A stretch of 64,000 bases of DNA from Chelonoidis abingdonii (taxonomy: Eukaryota > Chordata > Testudines > Testudinidae), in NCBI RefSeq assembly GCF_003597395.2, contig NC_133770.1, positions 30,961,446 to 31,025,445 on the forward strand, written 5' to 3'. The position numbers and the translations under genes are program-made. Within the stretch, counting starts at the first letter, position 1. Each line of letters opens with the position of its first letter. Below the pieces are notes generated by a model that saw only the letters and a program-made list of their open reading frames with translations, ran no database searches and was not told where the DNA came from. Below are positions 24,610-37,113 of the stretch, one piece after another.

Positions 24610-24800
24610 TCTAGAGCAGTGGATTGGGACTCAGAAGACTTGAATTCACTTTCTGGCTCAGACACATACTTTCTGTGTGAATTTGGACAAGTTACTTAAT
24701 CTATTGTGTGTTTCAATTCCATAGTGTGAATGGAGATAATACTTCCCTATCTCCCGGGGTGTTGTGTGGATAAAATCAATTAATGATTGTGAGGTGTATT
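24610..24800 (+). repeat. MIR SINE (tRNA-core family)
   Basis: The order CTTGAATTCACTTTCTGGCT, TCTGTGTGAATTTGGACAAG and TTACTTAATCT, then GGAGATAATACTTCCCTATC and GGTGTTGTGTGGATAAA, follows the MIR consensus 5' to 3'. This is an old, diverged copy. Confidence 0.75.
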
Positions 24801-24879
24801 GGTAATGAGGACCAAACCAGTAGATCAATAGAAAACACTGTTAATAATTATCATTCTTTGCACTTGCTGCAGAACCTTT

Positions 24880-25005
24880 CATCAGAATTCTTTACAAGCA
24901 TTAAGAATCATCTTCCCCTACCCCCCACCCATGTAATAGATAAGTATTATTATACTCACTTAACAGATGGGCAAGCTGAACTGAGGGAAAAGCCATGTTT
25001 TTTTA
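24880..25005 (-). repeat. MIR-like SINE fragment
   Basis: TGTAATAGATAAGTATTATT, then CTTAACAGATGGGCAAGCTG and AACTGAGGGAAAAG, resemble the reverse complement of the MIR core and 3' half. The match is weaker than for the neighbouring copy. Confidence 0.45.
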
Positions 25006-25265
25006 AGGACACTTATGGATTGTGAAAGTACTGAGACTGTCTTCTGTTCTCCTACTTAATGTTTCATAATGTATGACTATGGGGTATGTCGCACATTTCC
25101 TTTACTTTTAGTCTCTTTTTACTTCAGTGGAGCTGTGACAACTCACTCTAGCTGACAATCTGCCCCAAACTTTTCAGTAAAACCTACAGGTATCAATCCT
25201 TAACACAAAAGGCTTAGGAAATAGGGTGGATGCTTCAGGGAGTAAAGAATTAGCTTGGATACCGA

Positions 25266-25281
25266 AGACAGACAGACAGAC
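25266..25281. repeat. (GACA)n microsatellite
   Basis: Four tandem units of a tetranucleotide. Confidence 0.9.
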
Positions 25282-25433
25282 ATTGTGAATAGTAACTGTT
25301 CACTGTTCAGCATATAGGAATGTGACCAGAGGAGAGTTGTAACAATAAGGTATTAGGATCAATTTTGTTCACTTTATGTATCAATGAAGAAATAAGAGTC
25401 AATAAGTGGATTATATTTGCCATTGAGACAAAA

Positions 25434-26818
25434 TGAAGTGGCAGCCAGAGCAAAGGAGCAGGTCAATAACATTCAGACTGTGTAGATTAAGAGCTGGAGG
25501 AAAAGAAGCAACAGATTCAAATGTAAGCAGAGTCAGGGTGTACCCTGACATCTGGTGGTGAAGTATGGGAAGTGTGGAAAGAATGTCTGGAATGCGAAAT
25601 CTCAAATATTTGACCCTGACATCTGGTGGTGAAGTATGGGAAGTGTGGAAAGAATGTCTGGAATGCGAAATCTCAAATATTTGCATAGGCACGCCTACCC
25701 CATCCCAGACTGCCGAGCTGTGGGACTGCTTTGTGACAGAAATGACTCAACTCAGTGGGTGGTACTTGCTGAACCAAGGACATGGTTCCAAAACCCTGTG
25801 AATAGAGAGAGGTTGGGGACAGGTTTTGTGCCTGGTGGTGCAGGTTCCTTGTGGAGCTAGAAGCACCAGTTGCACCCCTCCTCTCTCACTGTGGAATGTC
25901 AGAGTTGATTTTTTTATTCCTTAAAGACTCTAGATACAGGTTGCTGAGCTGAACTCACTTTGGCTAATGGTGCACTAGCACTGGGGCTCCCCTACTATGA
26001 GCTGAAATCACAAAAGAGCTGAAATTACTGAGCGTGGGAGCACTGAGTACTGTGCTAACTAGTGGGGAGCCTGAAGCTATACTATGGAACAGAGCAGCTG
26101 GCGAGTGGAGGCAGTTTATGGGATGGCTGGAGCGGACCACAGGACAGCTGGTGGAGTGGAGCGGCTGGCAGAGTGGAGAAGCTTGGGGGGTGGGAGCAGC
26201 CCACAGAGTGAGCAGAGCCGAGCAGTTTGCGGGACAACTGGAGCAGCTCACGAGGCAGCTGGTGGAGCAGAGCAGTTTGTGAGGACGGCTGAGGAGCAGA
26301 GTGAGCGCTGGTAAGGCAGAGCAGTTCGTGGAAAGGCAGAAGCAGAACCCCGGAGAGACAGGGCAGTTGGCCCTGGACCACGTAAGGTGCCCCTTTCACA
26401 CAGGCTGGGGGAGGGACCTCTACAGATAGACTCTTGAATTCTGGGGGGCATTGACCAGAGACTTTTGGGTTGTTGGAGTTTGGAGTGATTGGACTTAAGA
26501 CCCTAAGGGGAAAGGACATTGCCAAATGTACTTGGGGGGTGGTTATGGTTTGTGTTATACTCTGTTTGTTGGTGTTTCTCCAATGGGATGCCACATTGAT
26601 TCCTTCCTTTATTAAAAAGATTTCACTACACTCAGACTCCGTGCTTGCGAGAGGGGAAGTATTGCCTCCTAGAGGCGCCCAGGAGGGTATGGTATGTAAG
26701 TGTCCCAGGTCACTGGGTGGGGGCTTGAGCCGGTTATGCCTTGTGTTATTGAAACGGAACCCCTGGATACTGAACCTGGCCCTTGTTGCTGCCAACTCAG
26801 AGGGGCAGAAGGGTTACA
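25434..26818 (+). mobile_element. Probable solo LTR ending in GGGTTACA
   Basis: The right end GGCAGAAGGGTTACA is a typical LTR terminus. It is followed by CAAAA (26819-26823), and CAAAA also occurs just before TGAAGTGG at 25429-25433, giving a possible 5-bp duplication and a 1,385-bp unit. An alternative 5' end is TGTACCCTGAC at 25539, which pairs better with GGGTTACA but lacks a matching flank. A second copy of the last 100 bp lies at 54195-54302, supporting a repeat family. No gag or pol sequence adjoins it. Confidence 0.6.
25542..25683. repeat. Exact 71-bp tandem duplication
   Basis: Unit 1 (25542-25612) and unit 2 (25613-25683) begin ACCCTGACATCTGGTGG and end CTCAAATATTTG, and I find no difference between them. 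They lie at the 5' side of the LTR-like element. Identity implies a recent duplication or an assembly artefact. Confidence 0.9.
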
Positions 26819-26823
26819 CAAAA

Positions 26824-29679
26824 TATGTAATATGTAAGCTACTGAGTCTGAACAAAATAACTGTGATGAGAATATAACAATACTCAACAGTAATACATTA
26901 TAAAATGTTAAGTAGGCGAACTGAAGATAAGGCTCAGTACTTTCAGCATACAGGATCCACAGATGCTACTGTTATGGATGTACATCATAAATCTGTAGGG
27001 CAGTAAAGTGATTAATAATTCCCCCATCTCTCTAAATGCCATTTTTTTTCCAGTATATTGGATCCCATCTGGTCTCAAAGTTCTATCATTCTTCAGACAT
27101 TTCAATTTCTTGATTACCTGTCTGGTCATGACCCTGTAGAGTTTTTCTTTTTTAATATTTCTTCCTCTCACTTGGGAAATTTCCATGTGTTTCTGATATC
27201 TGTCACCTATCCCCCTTTGTGAACTCCAAGGCGAAGCAGTAATTAATTAATTAATTTCAGTAACATCAACCTCTTCTTTCAAGAAATGAGCCATGCTCTG
27301 TCTTAGAGGACCCACTGTGCATTTCACTGTACTCCCATGTACTCTTCCATAGTCTTTTACAATAACAACCTCCAATGTTTTCCTGGAGAAGGAATTGCCT
27401 TTGGACTCCAGAGAGGATTGTCCCTCAAGGTCACAGCAAAAGTCATTATGGACAAAGCTGTCTCCTTTGCATTTGTCTGGTGGATAAACTCATTTCCAGT
27501 TCTGCTTTCAGACAGTCTCACTTCCTGGGCTTGTTCCTGTAAGCTGCTAAGTGCCTACAACTTCCATTGGTTCTGGGCAGAAAGAATCCTATCAATTCTT
27601 TTGATGGGAAAACACTCTTATTGAAAGAGTATATCTATTGCCTCAAAGGTTATGTATGGATCCAGATTTCCATCCCCCTCCCACCTCCTTCTCATTTCAC
27701 AGGCATCACTCATAGGAATAAGGACTACTCAATATGAAGAAGATGTGCAATAACGTGCCCATTAAAAGGCAGAGGCCAGGTATGACATTTTGATTTGGAT
27801 CTCAATTTGGATTCCAAGTCTTCCTCAGGACAAGTGAGAATTAAAATCCCAGCATTTGTTTAGGACTAGAGCTGTCCAGGATTTATTTTTTCATAAAATA
27901 ATTCATTGAAAACAAAACTGTTCTTGTTATCATTAAAGTTTTTCTACACAAGTCGTTGAGTTTGTGTTGAGAAACCAAAAACCAGATTTAAAAAAAAAAA
28001 AGCTACGAAAATTTTCAGCTGGTTGGGCAAATGGCTTTGGTTTTACTGAATTTTTTTATCTGTTGGCAGAAATTTTTCAGTTCTTAACTGCCAAAAAAAA
28101 AAAAATGGTTTTCAGATTTTCCCATGGAAAATTCCTCTTAGACAAAAAAGTCATTTTTATAAAAAAAAAGTTTCCAGTAAAAAATACTGACCTGCTTTAA
28201 TTAAGATGAAGGTTAATAATTACAAATTAAACACATTCATTTTGATTTCTTTTGTCCCTACTCTTATTTGTACAGAGTAGTGGTCAAATAAAATCAGTTA
28301 CTGTCTCATGCTATAATGATTGGCATTATATAAATATATGAGATAAAGAGATGGATGAATAGATGAAGATAACTTTTCTTTCACGACTCTCATTTTCTAC
28401 CTATTCCACTATTTTTTTTATTCTTATCCTTCACCTATGTCATAACTACATAAAATTGTGTTTTTTGATAAATTTGACTCTGTTTATAATGAAAGATTTT
28501 AAGGTAGTGGACTAAGGCACAGAAGGCTGACCACAATACAGGTAATTTATGGTTTTGATTCAGTTACACCATGCATTGGCCAGTGATTACAGAAATAACC
28601 CCAAGAACTGCTACTGCATTGATTTTTAACCTTGCAAGCAAGAATGGCTAGGTTTCATAGGGCTGGAGTCTGTGGTCAATTACACCAAAACCACCCGACA
28701 CTGAGCGGCTGCACTGCTTTTAGAGTTGAATTTGCCCAATTGATCAAAATTGTGCTCTCAGATACTTGCAAGCCACTCTCATTTTCAAAGGATGCCCTTG
28801 TGCCCACATTTGAGGAAGAACATATCCTGTAATCACCAAGGCGGGTATTTTCACAAGAGTGTGTATGCAAATCCCACCATTCCAGCGCATTGAGGTTCCA
28901 TTATAAAAGCTATATCCACTCACTTCATTATTCCTAAATTTGTTTTTATAGCCTAATTGCCAGGCAATAGTAACAATAGGAGCAGAGATGATGAACAGTT
29001 GTTGTAGGCTTCAGTTCACATGCATTAAACTGGGGATAATTCTGAAATTCTGAGGCCTCTTTGGGCTGAGGCTTATATTAATGAAGCATACAGGATACAG
29101 CTTCAGTTATCTCATTATCTTACAACCCCAAGCAACCTTCTAACATATTTTATATTGATTAAAGCAAGAGAATCTTGGGCATTTCAGCATAACTTATGCA
29201 AGCTCAAACCAGTAATTAAAACTGCTAATTAGCTATTGGAATCTGCTTCTGTTATACATTGAAAACTGAGATTATAGAAACAATGCACAAAAGTTTTGTT
29301 CGATAATAAAGAGTTTGGTTTATAAACCCCGGCAGTGATCATTAATTTTGCTGTGTTTTGATTTAGTGTTCGTGTTAATATATTCCAATATGTCTGAGGA
29401 TATGAAAGTAACACCTGGTGTGCTCTGTTCAAATGCTTCTGTGCTTCAGGACAAAAGCCAAAGGGGACATGCCGCTGAACCTGGAGCATCATTATAAACA
29501 GGCTTGTGGGAATAAACACCAACGTTTTCTGAGAATAAAACAAAGAGAATATACATAAATATGTTATTTTTATATATACATAGAGAGAGAGGATGGAGGA
29601 AAGAGAGAAAGACACTAAAGGAGAATTTATGCTTAGGACTTGGTTTTGTGTATATTTGAACAATACAATGGTTCTGCAT
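26824..29679. other. Unassigned sequence
   Basis: It contains a short TTAA-type run at 27240-27257 and A-runs near 27985, 28093 and 28160. The phrase CTAGAGCTGTCC at about 27866 resembles a hAT-type end, with A/T-rich sequence following, but no partner end was found. I see no supported exon. Confidence 0.4.
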
Positions 29680-29687
29680 GTCTATAT

Positions 29688-29998
29688 CAGGGCTCGGGAA
29701 CCTTTTAGTAGCAATGTGCCAAGTCTTCATTTATTCACTCTAATTTAAGGTTTCACGTGCCAGTAATACATTTTAACGTTTTTAGAAGGTCTCTTTCTAT
29801 AAGTCTATAATATATAACTAAACTATTGTTGTCTGTAAAGTAAAAAAGGCTTTTAAAATGTTTAAGAAGCTTCATTTAAAATTAAATTAAAATGCAGAGC
29901 CCTCTGGACCAGTGGCCAAGACCCAGGCACTGTGAGTGGCACTGAAAATCAGCTCGCATGCCACCTTTGGCACACGTACCATGGGTTGCCTAGCCCTG
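29688..29998. mobile_element. Non-autonomous hAT element
   Basis: Termini CAGGGCTCGGGAACC and the reverse complement of GGGTTGCCTAGCCCTG are flanked by GTCTATAT (29680-29687) and GTCTGTAT (29999-30006), a 7-of-8 target-site duplication. The A/T-rich interior carries the subterminal word GTGCCAAGTCTTCATTTATT. No coding capacity. Confidence 0.85.
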
Positions 29999-30006
29999 GT
30001 CTGTAT

Positions 30007-31033
30007 GTACATGAATGTTTATGTTTGCAGTTTGTTAGCAGAGGCAGTAAGCCCAATTAAAAAAAGCCTTTGCTCAGAGGTTTAATTTTGCTGATATCAC
30101 TACACTGTCAAAAGGTGGCTATTCCTCCTAGAGTTGCTTGCCAGTACTGAGTTGTATTAGGCAAGAACATAAATGAAGAAAATGAACAAAGTTATTTCCT
30201 TTCTCTCAAAGGCATCTCTTCTGTATCCAACACACCTGTGAACAACATTCCCCTCCTTATGCGTAATTGAGAACTGATAACTCGCTTAGTTAGCTTATTA
30301 CATAAATAAGTCTCCAAGAATAACAGGCAAAGCTACTGAGCCCTGAAACACAAAAACAGAACATGTTCACACCAAGCTGGATTGCTGGAGCTTTGTTATG
30401 TGGTATAAACATAATCAACTTTAGTGAAGACAGATTTATCTGAATTTCAATGCATAAATACAACAAACTTCTTTGAAGACAGCTTTTATTCCATTTATGC
30501 CTTTTCAAAAAATGGTGGTGGTTCAATCGAATTCCACATCATATGGCATTTCCTGTTGGTACAAGAATACCTACTGATAAGCACCAAATTAATTTAGCTC
30601 TAAAATTCCCTATATTGAACTCATCTTTAAAACTCGTGGTAGTTGTAGTCTACATTTATGTGTTAGAAAGGCAGTAAGATCTGTTCAGATCTCTGCGCTT
30701 CCCTTTGCTTCACAGGCAAAACTGTCTTTCTCCCCTGTCCTCATGTTTACCCCTCCCACACACCCTTCTGTCCTCCCCATTTACACACATTATTATCGGG
30801 ATTGGCAATCCCATCTAGCCCTATTAGCACCTGGAAACTGGAAGTTATAACATGCAGTATATTTCCATGCAACACACTCATGAAATATACATCTTTGGCT
30901 CAACAAGAGGTGCTGGGGCTTCAGCAGGAGTCTTCTGGTGGACAAGGTGAATACAATGGTCTGCAAAGTGCTAGTAACTAATACACTGCTGAATGTTCTT
31001 TGAAACAGTGTGGGAAGAAAACATAAACAATAA
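30007..31033. other. Unassigned sequence
   Basis: I see no supported gene or repeat in this stretch. Confidence 0.5.
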
Positions 31034-31041
31034 AAGAACTC

Positions 31042-32401
31042 CAGAGGTGAAAGTAAGCTGATACGGGCTGGTACAGAGGACCGGTAAGAAAAGGAGACTG
31101 CCTGAGGGAGGAAGAAGCCTGCCCCCTGCATAAGAATAGTTTAAACTCAGCTGTTCCCTGAGTGGTTCAGCCCCCGGGGGTTAGGAGTGGTTTCTGGTAT
31201 CCTTGTTATTTTCACTCACAGTATCTGGGGGGAGGGTGTGTTTGACCATGGCAAGGGCAGTCCTTTTCTGCTCCCAGGATGAGGGGATCTCTCCAATACA
31301 CAACAAATACAAGCATTTGGCTGCACAGCTTAAATCCAGAGCTAATAAAAGCAAGTGGAAGGGGAAAACTCGCTGTCACATTGGTTTCTCGTCTCTTCCC
31401 TCCCCCTCCCCCAGCCAGGCTGCAGAAAAGGCTCTGCATTCCTCCCCCCCTCAGCAGTAGGGAGACTGGCTGAGATGCCTGCTGCTGCTGCTTACATAAG
31501 AACAGTTTAAACTCAGCTGTTCCCTGCGCAGTTCAATCCCCAGAGTTAGGAGCCATTTCTGGCATCCTTGTTAACTTCATTCCCAGTTGTTGTTGGGGCA
31601 TGAGGGAGGGTGTGTGTGACCATGGCAGGGGCAGTTCTTTTCTGCTCCCGGGATGAGGGGGATCTCCTATATACAAAAAACACTATCAAAATCAGGAACC
31701 ATTTCCAAGTTCAAATCTATCCCATTCCCTCCCCAGCAGAGGATCATAGCTGTGATGTCCAAACTGCTTGCAGATCCTCTTTGAAATGTTACCGAACTGC
31801 ACAGGGAACAACTGAGTTTAAACTATTCTCATGCAGGAGGCAGGTTTCTCCCTCCCTCAGCCAGTCTCCCTGCTGCAAGCTAGAGGGAAGCCCCTGCAGC
31901 TGCTGAGTGCCAGGGAGAAAGCACAGAGCCTAGTGTCGGCAGCCCGGCTGGAAGAGGAGGGAAGACACGGAGAAAAATGTGAGAGTGAGTTTTCACTGTT
32001 TCAGGCTTATTTCGCTGGTAAAGTTTTATTACAGACAGCACTGGTAGTAGTAGCTTTATTTCCTCTATCTATGTCATGCAATGGGAGGGATCCATGAAGT
32101 ACATAGGAGAGGTGGGTTGCTTGCGATTGGACCATGAGTAAGAAATGTAAAGTACTTTTGCCCCTGCCCAAACCCCAGGGCTCCCAGCCACCTCTGCATC
32201 TGGTAGCTCCGGGGGTTGTTTAAAGGGCCCGGCTCCTAGCTTCAGCCGAATCCCTGAGCCCTTTAAATCCTGATTTAAAAGCCCTGGGATTTAAAGGCCC
32301 CACTTCTTCTGATAGAGGCCATGCCTCTTCCGGTTGAGGCCCCTCCCCCTCTGCAAGACTCTGGAGTACAGGCAAGTCCTTCTAAGTTACTTTCACCTCT
32401 G
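31042..32401. mobile_element. Long non-autonomous hAT element with internal repeats
   Basis: Ends CAGAGGTGAAAGTAAGC and the reverse complement of AAGTTACTTTCACCTCTG are flanked by an exact 8-bp duplication, AAGAACTC, at 31034-31041 and 32402-32409. Inside, a block of about 170 bp occurs twice in direct order (about 31125-31293 and 31492-31675; shared GTTTAAACTCAGCTGTTCCC and GACCATGGCA). Part of it occurs a third time inverted (about 31790-31878). No transposase is seen. A related terminus lies at 45037. Confidence 0.9.
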
Positions 32402-32409
32402 AAGAACTC

Positions 32410-34656
32410 CCTATGTACAACCATGCCTTCCTGCAAACCAGTATGCTAAAAGCAGACATGGGCATGAGACATGCAATCCTGAACCTTGGCTTTGGGTTGA
32501 TCAGAGCTGGGGTGTGGTTTGAAGCCCATCTCTAAATGAGAAATGAATAACAAAAAGGAGAGTGTGATGTGTTAGGAATATGTTTTACCTACTGGCTGCC
32601 AGCTTTGTAGAACAGGCTAAAGGAACGGTGCAGCGCTGTATAGATGAAGAAGCCACTGCAGCTTGTGTTGTTGCTTTCAAGGAATTTTTAAAATAAAAAT
32701 GGTAAAGATTAGGCGAAAGGGCCATTGTTACAAGTTTGTGGAACCTGGTTATTATTCGAGTAAACAGAGTTTGGTATTCAGTTTACAGCAGTTGCTCAGT
32801 GTTTTTAAAGGTTATTCTAGGGCAGGGCAGGGTCACAGAAACTTGGCAACAAGGGTTTACATGTGTCTGAGTCAGAATGGCCTCTGCACCATACAGGGGA
32901 TTCACCTAGATGAAGGCAGGGACTCCTGCCTGTCTTTGCCCAGTCTCCTGCAGTTTGGGTGCCTGCTCAGGGGAAGCTGAGGCCAGGGAGGCACTGAATC
33001 ATCCCTTTCCCCTAGGCTATTCTAGTTATGCCCCTTTTCCATTCACCACCGCCTACTTTTTTGGCTGTGCTGGTCATCTTGGCAACCTCAAAGGTAGTTG
33101 TGGCAGTGGGGAGGTTGTGGTGGACTTTCACTGCCACAAATCCCTTGTTTAATTTTCAGCTACTCAGACCCTGTATCAGTTTTTGCACTGGAGATACATG
33201 GGATAAATTGAGCCACTGTATGTAATGGGCGGTGGCATTGGGGACTGTTTAAGATTCTGTGTATGGATTCTTAAACTACCAGCACATATTTCAATATTCT
33301 CCCTCTGTATCAGTGTGTCCCAGTTTCAAGATGGCTGCCTGGACACTTCCACTTCATCAAACATATATTTGCACAAATGCAAAAACTGCCTCACAAACAA
33401 AAGCTGATTTGTATATGTACATTTGTTGGAAATTAATTAATAGGAATGTGAATTATAGTGAATTAGCTAAGAGGTTTTTATGCAAATGAAGTTGCTAATA
33501 CTTTTCTCTTTTGCAGTATTTATTTGGCTTCAGTAACAACTAATCAAATCACAATTTTAGCTTTTAAAAACAAGTGCAACCAAAACCATAAAGCCATACA
33601 AGGGTTACAAGTAAGACAGTCCAACTTGCTACTGCAGCTAAAGATATTTGCAACAACATATTCTGTAGAACTGTGGCTCTTCCTTGCAAGTTTATCCTTT
33701 TCTTTGGGGAATCATTTTGAGCTTTGCAAACTGTAGAAGCCATCTCAAGCCTATTTCTCCTGAAGGACATGATTAAATAGAAAAATTCTCACTGCTTGGG
33801 TTACTGATTGTAGAATACTGTTATGTTCCAACAGTGTGAAAGCTAAGGCCCTGATCCTGCAATCTCTGGCTTGCACTGCAACTGTTGCCCCCGCACAGAG
33901 CCCCCTGGACATCATGAAACTCTGCATTGGCAGAGCAGTCCACTCATATGTTATACATTACAAGATGAGGCCTTAAGAATCAACTTTCCATGCACTTCCC
34001 ACAGAAACCTTCTTTTTATTAAAGATTGTCTAACCTGTTAGGATAAAAATAAGAACTGGCCCAAAATCCATGCAGAACTTTGAACAAAATCCAAATTGAA
34101 CATTTTCAGAGGTTGGACATTTTTAGTTACTTAAAAAGAGAAATATATTTTTTCATCTTTAGTGTACTCCTGTGTGTTCTTGTCCCTTTTTATGGAAGAA
34201 CTGGAATTGCATAAATACCACAGGTGAGCCTGTTCTTCAAGTTTTTCCTGGCTGGTGGGAAGCAGCAAATATGAGGAGAGAGAGAAATTGTTCCCATGAG
34301 ATTTCAGCATAATTTCACAGATTCATCATCCTGGGAAATGTGTGCATGTAACTCCCATTAATTTCAGTGGCAGGTGTCTGCATGCATCTCCTAGGCCCAA
34401 AGGTTCAAGTACTTGCAGAAATATGTAGATATACGTAGATAAAGTTTGCATAACCATCTGGGCTTTGAATTTCTTTGGTCAAACAAAGCTGAACTGCATA
34501 CCTTATGCAGTTAACCCATCTCTACTCATTGCCTGAATTAAGAAACCAACTGTATTCAGACATGTAGGGGCTAGATTGTGCCTGGCTTGCAGCAGTGTAG
34601 AACTACACCCTCCCAAAGAGACCATCGGGAGGCATTCTACCTTAGGGAGGAACAAT
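32410..34656. other. Unassigned sequence with palindromic-repeat traces
   Basis: Around 33846-33975 the words GGCCCTGATCCTGCAA and AAGATGAGGCC resemble the ends of old palindromic repeats, but the arms are too decayed to pair with confidence. The open frames at 32663-33225 show no domain. Otherwise nothing is assigned. Confidence 0.4.
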
Positions 34657-34664
34657 ACCTCTTG

Positions 34665-35033
34665 CAGGACCGGCGCCAGGGTTTCTGGCGCCCTAGGTGC
34701 TGGGCCATTTCGCCGCCCTGCGCACTGGTCTTGCGGCTTTGGTGGAGCTGCCGCAGGCATTCCCGTGGAGGGACCGCTGGTCCGCGGCTCCAGTGGAGCT
34801 GTTGCAGGCATGCCTGCAGCAGGTCCACCCAAGCTGCGGGACCAGCGGACCGTCCGCAGAAATGCCTGAGGCAGCTCCACAGGAGCCGCGAAACCAGCAG
34901 ACCCTCCGCAGGCACGACTGCGGCAGCTCCACTGGAGCCGCCTGCCGCCCCCCCCCGGCAAAATGCTGCCCCTTCTATAATGCTGGCGCCCTAGGCGACT
35001 GCCTAAATCGCCTAAATGAAAGTGCCGGCCCTG
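34665..35033. mobile_element. Non-autonomous hAT element, GC-rich
   Basis: Ends CAGGACCGGCGCCAGG and the reverse complement of GAAAGTGCCGGCCCTG are flanked by an exact 8-bp duplication, ACCTCTTG, at 34657-34664 and 35034-35041. GCGCCCTAGG occurs near both ends. The GC-rich middle has imperfect repeats (GGAGCTGCCGCAGGC and its inverted relatives). Overlapping long open frames on both strands reflect that composition and are not genes. Confidence 0.92.
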
Positions 35034-35041
35034 ACCTCTTG

Positions 35042-36185
35042 CACTCTCAGTTGCACTGAGCACTGGGGAGTACTTTGTAACACTCCTTTAAAAGGATGCA
35101 GCGTACTTTCCTCATGTGGCTGGCTAGCATGTGGGAGGATGGAAGTGTGTGAAGCCCGGACTCCCTCTATTCCATTACGGTCCCCTTTTCAGAGAGTTGC
35201 TATCAGAAGGGGAGGAACTCAGTACTAGCTGCTGTGTTCTTTCAAGCAGAGGGTGTGCAATTCTGGCCTTTAATCTGGGCCACGCTAGAAGTGGGAGTCT
35301 TTACTCACTCCTACAGTACTGTCAGGCTGCATTAAGCAGTGAGCATGATCTAGCCCGTAATAAGCTTGTTTTGTTTTCACAGGTAGGCTCATGAGGAAGG
35401 GAACTCACACCTCAGAGAATGGCTTACTTCTTACAACTTACAAAGGAAGTTCTCATTGCTGAGATAGTGCAGGAACTGGGAAGAGATTCCCTGTATGATC
35501 ATTTTCCACTTTGCTGATGAGGAGATAAGTTGTTAAGTGTGCAGCTGGTGGCTCTCCACAAATTCACATATCTGCATTCGTTAGTTGCTGAGCTGCTAGA
35601 AGCTGCACACATGCGTCACTTTGATAGTACATGCTGCCTCAGGGGGAAAGCTATCTCCTGACAGCTGGTGAGGAGGAGCCCTGATGTCATCTGCAGAATT
35701 AGCCAATAGTTTGGCTAATTCCAAGGTGAGGAAATGGTAGTTAGCAGCAACCACGGAGGAGCAATCAATCAACATGAGATAAATAAATTTCACTGTCACA
35801 GGTGTCAGCTAGTGAAATTCTATCTAAGTAGGACAACTGAACTCATTTTTGCTTTCATGTTTGTTTTGAGGATCACGTGATCCTTGTGTCTATCTCCTTA
35901 TTGACTTATTCAGCCTAAAGCATTGTTGCAGCTGTCCCAATTCCAGGTCTAAAGGATGTGTCCTTAAAATTGTTGAGGAACAAAGTTGAAGCCTGTGGCT
36001 CTGCTGAGGATCACCCTCCATAGTTCAAAAGTTGACACATTCAGTAAATGTTAAGTCTCTGCCTACTTTCCCCAAATAAGCAGGTCTAAAATGGTTGCGT
36101 TATGCAACAACTCCTCAACATATTAAAGGGATCTGAAAAGGTTTTTTTTTTCTTTTTTAATCGAGTTTGTGCCCTTTTAGGGTCC
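35042..36185. other. Unassigned sequence
   Basis: I see no supported gene or named repeat. Confidence 0.5.
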
Positions 36186-36243
36186 ATCTACATCAGTGAT
36201 ACTCAGACTGAAGCTCAGGGGCCGCAAAAATGCCTTTTTAAGG

Positions 36244-36891
36244 CAATGGCTCTTAACTTTTCCAGACTACTGTACCCCTTTCAGAAGTCTGATTTGTTTT
36301 GCATAGTCCAAGTTTCACCTCACTTAAAAGCTACTTGCTTACAAAATCAGACATAAAAATACAAACGTTATCACTGCACACTATTACTGAAAAATTGCTG
36401 ACTTTCTAATTTTTACCATATAATTATAAAATAAATCAACTGGAATATAAATATTGTACTTATATGTCAGTGTATAGTAGAGAGAGCAGTACAAAAGAAC
36501 GACCATACTGGGTCAGACCAAAGGTCCATCTAGCCCAGTATCCTGTCTTCCGTCTGTGGCCAATGGCAGGTGCCCCAGAGGGAGTGAACAGAACAGGTAA
36601 TCATCAGGTGATCCATCCCCTGTCGTCCATTCCCAGCTTCTGGCAAACAGAGGCTAGGGACATCATCCCTGCCCATCCTGGCTAATAGCCATTGATGAAC
36701 CTACCCGCCATGAATTTATCTAGTATAAACAAGCCATTGGATGTATACATTTTTTAGTTTTTAATGACTTTGCTAGTGCTTTCTATGTATCCAGTTGTAA
36801 AGGTAGGCAAATATCTAGATGAGTAGTTGTACCCCCTGGAAGACCTCTGTGTACCCCCTGGGGTACATGTACCCCTGGTTGAGAACCACTG
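36244..36891. mobile_element. Inner non-autonomous hAT element
   Basis: Ends CAATGGCTCTTAAC and the reverse complement of GGTTGAGAACCACTG are flanked by TTTTAAGG (36236-36243) and ATTTAAGG (36892-36899), a 7-of-8 duplication. GTACCCC words occur near both ends. A CR1 tail is inserted inside it at 36496-36721. Confidence 0.85.
36496..36721 (-). mobile_element. CR1 LINE 3' end nested in the inner hAT
   Basis: The phrases CATACTGGGTCAGACCAAAG, GTCCATCTAGCCCAGTATCC and CATTCCCAGCTTCTGGCAAA are the reverse complement of a turtle CR1 3' end. The same words occur in forward orientation at 40835-41030. Flanks AGTACAAA (36488-36495) and AGTATAAA (36722-36729) may be a target-site duplication. Confidence 0.85.
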
Positions 36892-37048
36892 ATTTAAGGT
36901 GTCTTCTGCAGCTTTTTGCCCCATATAATATTAAAATATTGTGTGATTTAATGATTAACCAAGCTAAGTTATTAACCAATCAGGATGCTTTTACTATGTT
37001 ATTAACCAATTGTAGAATACTTGGTCAGTCATTTTGGTGTGAGAATAG

Positions 37049-37080
<32 letters not shown>

Positions 37081-37113
37081 CTATCTTAGCTACTCTCTCT
37101 ATATATATATATA
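37049..37113. repeat. (TA)n microsatellite with a (CT)n to (TA)n companion
   Basis: A run of about 29 bases of alternating T and A at 37049-37077 is followed at 37092-37113 by CTCTCTCT running into another TA tract. Both lie inside the outer hAT element. Confidence 0.9.

Noticed and set aside
34503..35063. Long overlapping open frames on both strands as proteins
   Set aside because: They lie within the GC-rich hAT at 34665-35033 and arise from few A/T-rich stop codons and internal repeats.
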